DNA of 64,000 bases, taken from Cricetomys ansorgei. Taxonomy: Eukaryota; Chordata; Mammalia; Rodentia; Nesomyidae. The notes under the pieces are model-generated. The model did no database searches. It was not told the origin of the DNA and was given only the letters and a program-made list of their open reading frames with translations. The DNA lies in the NCBI GenBank assembly GCA_026225945.1, contig JAMJFZ010000107.1, positions 61,892,501-61,956,500 on the forward strand. Direction: 5' to 3'. Both the position numbers and the translations under genes were made by a program. Position 1 is the first letter of the stretch. The number at the start of each line of letters is the position of its first letter. Of the stretch, positions 55,751 through 64,000 are shown piece after piece.

Positions 55751-56905
55751 CAGGCGAGATCATGGGCTGCAAACAGTTGTTTATGTCAGTGACTTTTAAA
55801 CCCATTGGCCACAAAATAGTGTCTTTGAGAGAAGGATGATTCCTTCATGTCCCATAGATCAACTGCTTAATTCTGAGAGCTGGGAAATGCGTATTGGATA
55901 TGCAGATCCCACTTGTTCCTGCCTCATATTAAACATAAGCCTTTTACAATTTAAACTCACAGGAATACGGAATGCACTGAATCCCATTTTGCAGACAGCA
56001 CTGACAGCTTAGCCCACTTTGATTTAACAGGTTTCAGAGCATTCGTGGTCTGAAAGGCTTTGGTGTGGGGGTTGCTATTGCATTTGAATTGAGTAATTAA
56101 GGAAGGAATATGATTCCTTTACTACAAGACAAATGAAACTGCAGCCAACAGAACCGCCACCTTCCTGCAGATAACCACGTGCTGCAGGAAATCCCCCTGA
56201 CCTACACCAGGGCGGGAGGAGTTCCATTCACCCTTCTGTTTATACCATTTTCTCAGTTATCATTTATTTATGCCAATTTCTGTTCCTAAAAGGGAGGAAA
56301 GGAGAATAAATCTGGGCAATGCCAAGAAAGAACGAAATGTGTGAAAACATGAGCAAAAAAAACTTCCAACGCGAGGTCTTTGCTAATTGATGCAAGCCGT
56401 CCAATACCGTTTCAGTGAGTGCGTGCTGGACTGGTACAGGGATGTCTTTCCTTTTCTTCTCTTTAGTATCTTGTCTAGTACTGGATGATGGAAAGATTTC
56501 TTCAAAACATTTCTCCAAGTACTTCTTGCTAAGTAGAGAAACACAACTTTCCTTGCTAGCTAATGACAGGTGTAGGATTTCATTTAATCAAAATCCCTCC
56601 TCTCTCCAACTCTCCAGCCCACCCACCCCCAACCAAACCTGTGGAGCCAGTGACATTTCTACAAAGTTCAGGAAAGGACTGTGGATGCCAGGAGGGTGTA
56701 GATACGGGTCACCATTCTTAACGATTTCTTCAACCATTCTTCAACGATTAATGAATGACTAATGAATCTTCAGAAAGTTTGTCTTAGACAGATCTTCACG
56801 AAATTTCAAGATAAGAATATTTTGTTTAAAACAATGATAAATAAGAGTGGTTAATTCTGTCCATTCAAATCGTGATTATATTTATTTATGAGTCAGTGTT
56901 ACAAT
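55751..56905. other. Unassigned sequence
   Basis: No exon or repeat recognised; AT-leaning. The frame at 56415-56762 lacks a domain. Confidence 0.35.
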
Positions 56906-57060
56906 GGGAGGAGAGGAGAGAGGAGGAGAGGAGAGGAGAGGAGAGGAGAGGAGAGGAGAGGAGAGGAGAGGAGAGGAGAGGAGAGGAGAGGAGAGGAGGG
57001 GAGAGGAGAGGAGAGGAGGAGGAGAAGGGAGAGAGAGAGGGAGAAGGAGAGGGAGAGAGA
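56906..57060. repeat. 155-bp uninterrupted polypurine tract, mainly (GGAGA)n
   Basis: Every base from 56906 to 57060 is A or G. The first 110 bp are mostly ggaga pentamers; the last 40 bp are mixed ga/gga. Confidence 0.99.
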
Positions 57061-58487
57061 TTTGAAAGGCTAAATCACCCATCTAAATTCTGGCTTGCTT
57101 TAGTTAAATTCTTTATAAGAAATATGCAGCTGAATGCTGTTGTAAAATATTGTCCAACAATGTACCAATGGACAGGAATTGAAGAATGACATTATGAAGG
57201 TTGGCAAGTCTTCCATAAGGCTGGCAGAACACACAGAGCCAAGTGCCCTCTGGGATGAAGGAATACAGCTATTGGAACTCCTGTCTGCCAGTGCCCAGGC
57301 CTGATGGAGATGCTTCCTTGGGAGAATGCACTGGGCATCTTATCAATACTGTCCACACACCATCTTCTCATTCATAACACAGGGGAATCATACCATTCCT
57401 GAGGCTCCTAGGAGATAGCAGTCTATCAGCCTGCAGAGGGCTTGCACATCCTGCCACTGTGTGCCAAGCCCAGTCTCAACAGCAGCAATGCCTGAGCCGA
57501 ATAGAAATGAGGACCATCATTACCTGACTGTAAGATACCACTCAGATCAGCTCTTGGAGTGGGACCTGAAGATGCCAAGAGGGGAAAAAAGATACTCCCA
57601 GCTACAGGCCACACCTTGGGGATGGTAAAGTTTCATATCCTGTTGCCTACACAAGGAGACAAACAGCTCCATTAGCGTTCCATCCTGGAAGAGAGGGCCT
57701 GGGAGTATGAAGATATCATCCAATACGCAATAGCCAGTATTTCTTGAAATGTGTTTATTTTACTTTGCAAGTCATATAAATGCTATGTTCCATTCCAAAA
57801 CATACACATTCTTGTCCTAGTTTATAATTTAAGGAAGGACTTGCCCAAAATATTTGTATGATCCTGACTTCCCAGGAAAAAAAAAATGATCCATATTCAT
57901 AGAAATCTAGGTTTGAGACTCTCAAGTCTAATGGCTCCAGTTGGCATCTTCAGTTTGCAGATAGCTGAACTCTGGTCCCAGCCCACTAACCTTCCTTTAT
58001 TCCACAATTTTCTATGCTAGTTCTGCCAGGTGCCTCAGCTGCACATTTACTATCTGACCTCCCGACTCGCCAACTCCCCAGTTTCTCCCCCTGCTTCTTC
58101 CAGTAAAATTGCCACGATCCTTTAAGGCTTGGGACACATCTCTCTTCTTACCACTCCTGTCTGCCAGGCCATTCCAGTTCCCTTATGCAATTAAAGCTGA
58201 AACTAACCACCTATGAATCATGTCCATACCACCACCACCCAGCCTTCAACGCTGCCCACAGCGGTTAAATACTACACTAGAGACACACTTAGGAATTCCC
58301 CAAAGGAGAGGCCATGACAATGTGACCCCGACTACTTCTACTCGAGAGCCCCGGGCCACTTTAACACAAGAAAGAGAATACCCAGTCATCCTGGCCTATT
58401 GAAGACACTCAGGAAGAAATGACCTGCCTGCCTCTGCCTCTTTGGTCATACACACACCAGGGGGAAAAACGCTGAAGACGTTTTAAA
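57061..58487. other. Unassigned sequence
   Basis: No secure feature. 58080-58170 is pyrimidine-rich and could be an old L2/MIR trace. Confidence 0.35.
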
Positions 58488-58685
58488 ATTTTTCTTTTTA
58501 TTATGTGTGCATGTGTATGATGCACGAGTACACTTGAGCTGCAGCACGCGTGCAGAGGCCAGAGGACAACTACGAAGAGTAGCTTCTCTCCTTCCTTCCG
58601 CCTTCATGCGGCTTCCAGAGATGGAACTCAGGTCATCAGGCTTGTGTGGCAACTGCTTTAACTGAAGAGCCACGTCACCAGACCC
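58488..58685 (-). mobile_element. B3A-type SINE, antisense
   Basis: Antisense B3A: ctttttattatgtgtgcatg, cagaggccagaggacaacta, gagtagcttctctccttcct, gatggaactcaggtcatcag (B-box), gcttgtgtggcaactgcttt, aactgaagagccacgtcacc (A-box head). Confidence 0.92.
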
Positions 58686-59231
58686 CTTGAAGAGCGAGAT
58701 GAAGACGAAGGAAGACGTGAGTACCTGGATGTTCCTTGGAATGGTCGCTGTTAGAAGTTACAGCTGATTGATAGAAGAAGCAAACTGAAGTCCTTGATGA
58801 ACTGTGCACGTGCCCTTCCCCTGTGCATGTGCCCTTCCTCTGCCTCTTCCCCTCCTTCATTGCTTTCTCCTTCCTCCCTTCCATTTTATAGGAAGAAGTT
58901 GACACTATAACGATGTACAGAAGTTATTGAGGAAAAGTGAAATCAAGCTCAAGTGCCTTCTCTGGAGACAGCAGCCAGTATCCAGAGAGGTCAGAGCTGG
59001 AATAATCTTCCTGGGCTTCTGTGAAACAGACAACTCCTCTTTTTGTGAGAGAAGAGACCTCAATGGCCTCTTCCTTTTTTCTTCTGTAGGTTTCCTCCCG
59101 GCACCGTCATACATGTGCGTCTCTGTGATTTGTCACACAGGCTCCCCCAACGCGTTCTCTGGTCCTCTCTCATCCTCTGTGTGTTCCAAAGGCTACAGAT
59201 ACAAACATTCTTTGAAGTAGATTTGAGCTTG
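58686..59231. other. Unassigned sequence
   Basis: Nothing recognised. Confidence 0.35.
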
Positions 59232-59670
59232 TGTTGGCTACAGTCGTTTGTCAACTTGACGGGATCTAGAATTACCAGAGAGGCATCCCTCTAGACACAC
59301 CTGTGAGAGATTATCTGGAGCGAGGCTAAGCCCCGACAACATCTGGGAGGAATTATCCTAATTATATTAATTGACAAGAGAAGACTCATCTTAATTGTGA
59401 GGGGACCGACTTTTCTCTGGCAGGAGATCCTCAGTTGTATGAAATGGCGCACAAGATCTGAGCACCTGGAAGGCAAGCTGTCAGCCCTCTGTGCTTCCTG
59501 GCTGAGGGTGCGGTACGAATGGCTGCTTCAAACTCCCTCCGCCTTGACTTCCCTCACCACTGTGATGGACTGTACTCTCAAATAGCCAGAATAGACCTTT
59601 CCTCCTCCGCTAAGCTTCTCTCATCAGACCATCTGTCACACCAGAAGGAAAGGAAAGGAAAACAGAGCCA
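59232..59670 (+). mobile_element. Rodent LTR-like repeat ('gtcaacttgac' family), sense
   Basis: Starts tgttggctacagtcgtttgt then caacttgacgggatctagaa, ggcatccctctagacacacc, tgtgagagattatctggagc, tcctggctgagggtgcggta, cactgtgatggactgtactc, aatagacctttcctcctccg (degraded AATAAACCC block). Essentially full length. Confidence 0.75.
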
Positions 59671-59951
59671 TACAGAAGGACCAAAGACTATAGTTATTTA
59701 AATACTGTATTTACTATCCTCTTAAGAGAAAGATGGATGCCCCCTGGAAGCTTAGATCTGCCTGATTATAGTACTTCAGCTCTTGGGTCACTTCTCTGGT
59801 CTCCCCCTCAGAAGACAAGTGTGGGGTCCATGTAGTTCTCAGAACTGCTGTCTCTCTTGATGTCCCCCAATAGAAGAACTCTGAGCTTTTTATACTCCGT
59901 GGTAGCCAAGGGCTCTGAACTGCCTTCCCTGGAGAGAGCTAATGAGATTGC
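59671..59951. other. Unassigned spacer
   Basis: Nothing recognised. Confidence 0.3.
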
Positions 59952-59959
59952 CCTTAGAT

Positions 59960-60177
59960 CAGAGGTTCCCAACCTGTGGGTCATGACCCCTTTGGGAGTC
60001 GAATTACCCTTTCACAGGGGTCACCTAAGTCCATCTTCATGTCAGATATTTACATTACGATTCACAACAGTAGCAAAATTACAGTTATGAAGTAGCATCA
60101 AAATTTTATGGTTGAGGGTTCTACAGCATGAAGAGCCATATTAAAGGGTCTCACGTTAGGAAGGTTGAGAGCCACTG
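59960..60177 (+). mobile_element. URR1-type non-autonomous hAT element with target duplication
   Basis: Terminal inverted repeats cagaggttcccaacct and aggttgagagccactg bound a 218-bp element whose interior (gtgggtcatgacccctttgg, cctttcacaggggtcaccta, attacgattcacaacagtag, aattacagttatgaagtagc) matches the rodent URR1 family. Flanking 8-mers ccttagat (59952-59959) and tcttggat (60178-60185) agree at 6 of 8 positions, both differences being transitions. This fits the 8-bp duplication of hAT insertion. Confidence 0.93.
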
Positions 60178-60185
60178 TCTTGGAT

Positions 60186-61758
60186 GCTCTTTAGCCATTC
60201 TTCCCACCAGAGAGGCCTTCTGCTCCTTCAGTGAGGGGCTTCTGTTAGAAGAGTTGCTATCAATGAGTGACAGTTTCATCTGATGGCACTTCATGATCAT
60301 AAAGAAGGAGAGATTTGATTATAAACTGGGTCACTTCACACACATGAGGAGCAAGGACTGGCCTGTGGTTACTAGCTCCCACAGAGAACAGGGTGGAAGA
60401 CCTGGTACTATCCTCTGGCTATGGAGAATCTCCTGTGGGAATCCCAGAAAACGAGCATTTACAGGATGGATGGGGAAAAAGAGCCTCCTCCTGAAGGCCT
60501 GGGCTCCACACCTCTTCCCACTAAATCTAGGTGTTTATCCCTGACTCACCCTGCTTCCCTTCACACCCCTCACTCTGGGAGCCTCTCCTCCTCTCTGTGG
60601 GTCCCTCTACCCTATTCAATTTTTAATATCAGACCTTCATGATTGATATTCCTGAAAGTCTCTTCTTTCCTTTACAAGTCAGTCTATGCTAATGAGGAAC
60701 CACTGACAGGAAAGGGGGCATGAAAGCCTAACCCTAGGAAATAAAATTTCACTTCTTTGTGGGGGTTGGGGGTGGGGGATAGTTGGGTTTTTAAAGATTT
60801 GAAGGCAAAAGGTGTTTATGAGGGCAGAGTGACATAAAGTCATAGCATAATGGTTTTATTGAGCATTTTATTGATTTTTCTCAGGAGTTAGGTTGGGATA
60901 TTATTCTCAGGTAACCTCGGCAAATGGCTCCACAGCACTGAAATTCATTAGCATCGGGCCTGTTTGTAACCATGCAGTATGGATGTGTGAGGGGGTGGGA
61001 TCAAGTGGGTTGGGGGTGAGGAAGGAAAGAACCTGCTCTGTTGGGCCGAAGCTTCTCCGCAGTGGGTTTATGGAACCCCTAGAGACGGGCAGAGGACGCA
61101 GCTGGGCCCCCTAGCTGGTAAAGGGCTGTTGGGACAGTCTCAAGCTTCCGGGGCGTGGGGTCTCTGAAATGATGTAGGCTCCTTAAGGCAGTCTCCACGG
61201 TCCACCGGCTCGGGAAGGATAGGTCTGCCAGTGAGTCATGTCAATGCCACTGCTGCTGATGAGGGTGGCCGTAGGGACCTCCAGCTTTCCAGGCATCTGT
61301 GACTCGGAGCATCTGTGAACCGGCGTCGGCTCCTGGCGCTTCCCCTTGGCTCTCGTAAAAAGAGCATTTTGAGAAAAAATGCAGTCTTCCCAACCTTCAA
61401 GGAACATAGTGGAATGTTTCAGGTCCACACCGGGATGTTTTAATAAAGCTTACGATCCCTTGCACAGAAAGCCCAGCTGGCATTGTCCACCATGACTAGT
61501 TCATTACATTACTTCCTGGAGTTATAAAGCTGCATTACAGCTTCCAGAAGACAAGGCTTGGGGAAGAAATCACTAGATTCTCACCTTGACAGTGAAGGAT
61601 CTCAGACAGGGTGGATCATAATCAAACTTTTAGTAAAGGCCCTGCCCTGTACAAAATTCTAAAGTGCAAGAACATCAACAGAAAGGCTCACTGTTTCACT
61701 GGTAATAGTAACATAGATTACGGAGTTAGGACCTGGCCAAAGAGCAGGACCAAATATG
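60186..61758. other. Unassigned sequence
   Basis: No exon or repeat recognised. A G-rich patch lies at 60760-60780. Confidence 0.35.
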
Positions 61759-61764
61759 CCACTG

Positions 61765-62152
61765 TGTCCCGCCCAGCAGGACCAGATAGGACTTTAGGAG
61801 CGAGGAGGGTGAATAACCTGTATGGGATGGCGAGAAAAAGACACGAGACCAAGCTCAATGATCGTGTCAAGGTCCGATTTTATTGAGCAGAGCAAGCCTT
61901 TTTAAAGCAAAAAGCGTGTTGAAGGGGAGGGGGAGTGGGTATTCAAGGGGAGCATATCTATAATCTAAAGAGGAAACTGCAGCTGTATTCTTTGGTAGGG
62001 GGAATGGGTGCCTCTAGCCACCAAGACATCCTGTTACTGCGGGACAGCTAGCTGTCAAACCGCCAGAGGTGGGGGGACTGACTATTTTTTAGATCAGTAA
62101 TTTTCCAGTTAGGTAAGTTCTGAAGTTCAACCTGAAGTCTGGGTCCCCAACA
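61765..62152 (-). mobile_element. ERVK-type solo LTR, antisense, with 6-bp target duplication
   Basis: On the minus strand the element runs from TGTTGGGGACCC to GGGCGGGACA (TG...CA ends), 388 bp. AATAAA lies at 61884-61879 and a TTTAAA box at 61906-61901, giving the promoter-to-polyadenylation order of an LTR. Flanks are ccactg (61759-61764) and ccattg (62153-62158), a 6-bp target duplication with one mismatch, typical of ERVK/IAP-like elements. No internal retroviral sequence is attached, so it is a solo LTR left by recombination. It carries no gene. Confidence 0.85.
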
Positions 62153-62158
62153 CCATTG

Positions 62159-62339
62159 AGGCTCCACAAATATTTGTTGAAGAAAGGAAGAAGTACGGAC
62201 AGATGGATGGACAGATGGATGGATAATATTATGTTTAAGCCTTAGGCCTGTTAGAATAAACTTTTCTTTCTAGGATGGCATCTTTAGAGGAAGGATTGTC
62301 TTTCTTAACTTCACAAAGATTGGGAATTTTATCTCACAC
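62159..62339. other. Unassigned sequence with an (ATGG)n patch
   Basis: A short atgg/acagatgg repeat lies at 62200-62223. Confidence 0.5.
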
Positions 62340-62475
62340 ATCTGCCCCTCCATCCTTCCCTCCACACCTCTCCCTTTCCCCCACCTCTCTCCCCCCCTCC
62401 CTTCCCGTCTCCACCCACCCTCTCTGTTCCTATCCCCTCTCTCTTCCTCCTCTCCCTCTGCCTCTCCTTCCTGTA
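62340..62475. repeat. Pyrimidine-rich low-complexity tract
   Basis: CT/CCC-rich sequence with few purines. Confidence 0.85.
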
Positions 62476-62479
62476 TGTG

Positions 62480-62785
62480 CTATATACACACAAGTGTAGG
62501 TGTGCCAGAGCACACACACCCGGAGTCCAGAGAAAACCATCGTCAGGTGTCCTGATGTACCTCTCTCCGCCTCATTCCTTTAGGTGAGGGTCTCTCCCTG
62601 AACCTGAGGTGGCTGGTGGCCCCTAAACCCCAACAGTCCGCCTTTGTCTGCATTAGGGTTTCCGCTTGTGTGTGACCATGCCCAGCCTTTTATATGGGTT
62701 CTGGGGATTTGAACTCAGGCTCTCAGACTAGTGTGGCCAGCACTTTTGCCCACCGAGCCATAGTCACAGCCTTCATTGTAACTTT
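62480..62785 (-). mobile_element. Composite tRNA-head rodent SINE, antisense
   Basis: Reverse-orientation copy of the family at 20250-20519: caggtgtcctgatgtacctc, gagggtctctccctgaacct, tatatgggttctggggattt, gaactcaggctctcagacta (B-box), cccaccgagccatagtcaca (A-box head). More diverged than the sense copy. Confidence 0.65.
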
Positions 62786-64000
62786 CAATTCATATATGCA
62801 ACCATAAATAAAGGTACCATTTTTTTTTCTGATTTATCTCTTTAAAGGTCTTCAAACATTCAGAGATTCCCTAAAGTTGTTTGGAATTCCCCCCTGGGTG
62901 GCAGGGTGTAAGTTAGTGATCTGAGGGGAGTTGTTTTAGGTGATCTTTTCACCTCACTCCTACTCCTTCAGCTACCAAGGTCACAGGTACTTATGAGAGA
63001 TTACTGAGTAGTTGAGGTTTAGGGGAACTCTGCTAAAGGGCAATGTGCTTGCGTTCATCAGACGGACGGGCTACCAGATGGGCGGTTACACAGAGGAACT
63101 GTACACTCTCACAGATCTTCCTTGAGAAAGGAAGACCCAGATAGATGTCTGTCCTGTCAGGTTCAACAGGGATCTCTGGACTTAGCCTGTCTTCTTGCCA
63201 TGATCTCACAGCGAACTCATGGTATCTCTTCATAAAGGGACTCTCGTGCCCTAGAATCTGGGTGATTCTTATCACTGTGACATTATCTAACCTTTAATTG
63301 CTTCTGCATTGTTATCAAGTATATTCACGTGGCAGATCATAGTTGGAGTCTTATGTTATGTGAATAGCTTGAGGTTAATTCTCCCTACAGATGAAGAGGT
63401 AGAACGGGTGGGATGACATCCGAACATCTCGCTCCTTCCAACTGACTCGTTCCCAGCTTCTGCAAACTGCCTTCCTTTCTTTTCCTCTCATTTTGCCTCT
63501 CCTTCTGCTCCTAGTTGTCGCCATCAAGTTGACTAATTTTCCACATTAAAATGTTAGCATAGGGAATGACAGACAGACCCCCAATAACCTGCACCCCGAA
63601 GTGGATGATGTGCTGCAGAGCTTGTCCCGCCCCTGCCTGTGAGCTGTCTGTCTCCGCGGCCGCCTCCTCTGCATCTTGAATCTTTGAAGCAATCCCCAGC
63701 CTTACACCTCTGTGTTTCTCAAACGTCCTCCTCCTGATCCCTCAAGTGCTTTGTCGTTTTAAGCCTAGCACATGTCCTCCAGCCTCATAAGGAGACCTGC
63801 CTGCTGAGGACCTCTTCCACTGGGAAACTCCAGGGAAAGTCGGCCCTGTTGGAAGTAGGGGCTCAGTAGATACTTACAGAAAGAGCATCTCTACCGTCAG
63901 GTGGACAGAACTGCCACTCATAGGATGCTGGAAGCAAGATATGACCAATGAACAACAAAGTGTGTATTTTTTTTTTGTCTTGTTGTCTTTTAGATGATCT
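62786..64000. other. Unassigned sequence; possible L2 trace at 63690-63885
   Basis: No exon supported. 63755-63885 (ctagcacatgtcctccagcc; gggctcagtagatacttaca) may be an L2/MIR end. A GCGGCCGC (NotI-type) octamer lies at 63656-63663. T runs occur at 62819-62828 and 63968-63976. Confidence 0.35.

Noticed and set aside
63656..63663. GCGGCCGC octamer as sign of a second CpG island
   Set aside because: Surrounding CpG density is low; one NotI-type site alone is not an island.

Overview
This window is mammalian nuclear DNA from a muroid rodent (mouse/rat/hamster/vole group). The evidence is the repeats: B1, B2/B3, B4A and ID-like SINEs, a rodent L1 with its typical 3' UTR, a URR1-type hAT element, an ERVK-type solo LTR, and many long microsatellites (GA, CA, GATA, GGAA, AAT). 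Very old mammalian families (L2, MIR, L3/CR1, ancient L1, MER1-type hATs) survive between them. I cannot name the species or locus. The mix of old B3/B4 copies, without abundant young rat ID or young mouse B2 copies, gives no firm choice within muroids.

I found no protein-coding exon I would defend. All long open frames are repeat-derived or lack any recognisable domain. The window reads as intergenic or intronic. The one stretch that looks like a promoter is a CpG-island-like segment at 49.10-49.40 kb (62% GC, 22 CpGs in 300 bp, two CCAAT boxes and a GC box suited to leftward transcription).

Layout: 0.36-2.50 kb, old hAT-like transposon broken by younger insertions; 5.1-5.85 kb, ancient L1; 7.4-7.7 kb, ID-like plus B4A SINEs; 8.4-9.4 kb, L2 and ancient L1; 10.2-12.7 kb, three B1 and one B3 with microsatellite tails; 14.3-14.7 kb, L2; 14.8-18.5 kb, antisense rodent L1 with decayed ORF2 (endonuclease and reverse transcriptase recognisable, 3' end missing); 20.0-20.6 kb, two SINEs; 21.7 kb, long GA tract; 25.2-26.1 kb, LTR-like repeat with a nested B3, then L2; 27.9-28.8 kb, LTR-like repeat and a TG/CA tract; 32.5-33.1 kb, LTR-like repeat containing a 44-bp minisatellite; 36.6-37.4 kb, hAT fragment and a degenerate ~110-bp tandem array; 40.7-42.1 kb, L1 3' UTR, ancient L1 and B3; 44.7 kb, L3/CR1; 48.8-49.4 kb, tRNA-like sequence and CpG island; 51.0-54.0 kb, LTR-like sequences including a direct-repeat-bounded 1.9-kb element; 54.7-57.1 kb, SINEs and long polypurine tracts; 58.5-62.8 kb, B3, LTR-like repeat, URR1 with its target duplication, ERVK solo LTR with its target duplication, and a composite SINE.

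Family names come from memory of consensus sequences, not from a library search. Boundaries are good to about 10-30 bp unless a target-site duplication is given. No novel multi-gene system is visible. The most distinctive structures are the two minisatellites, the CpG island, the LTR-like composite, and the elements with readable target duplications.
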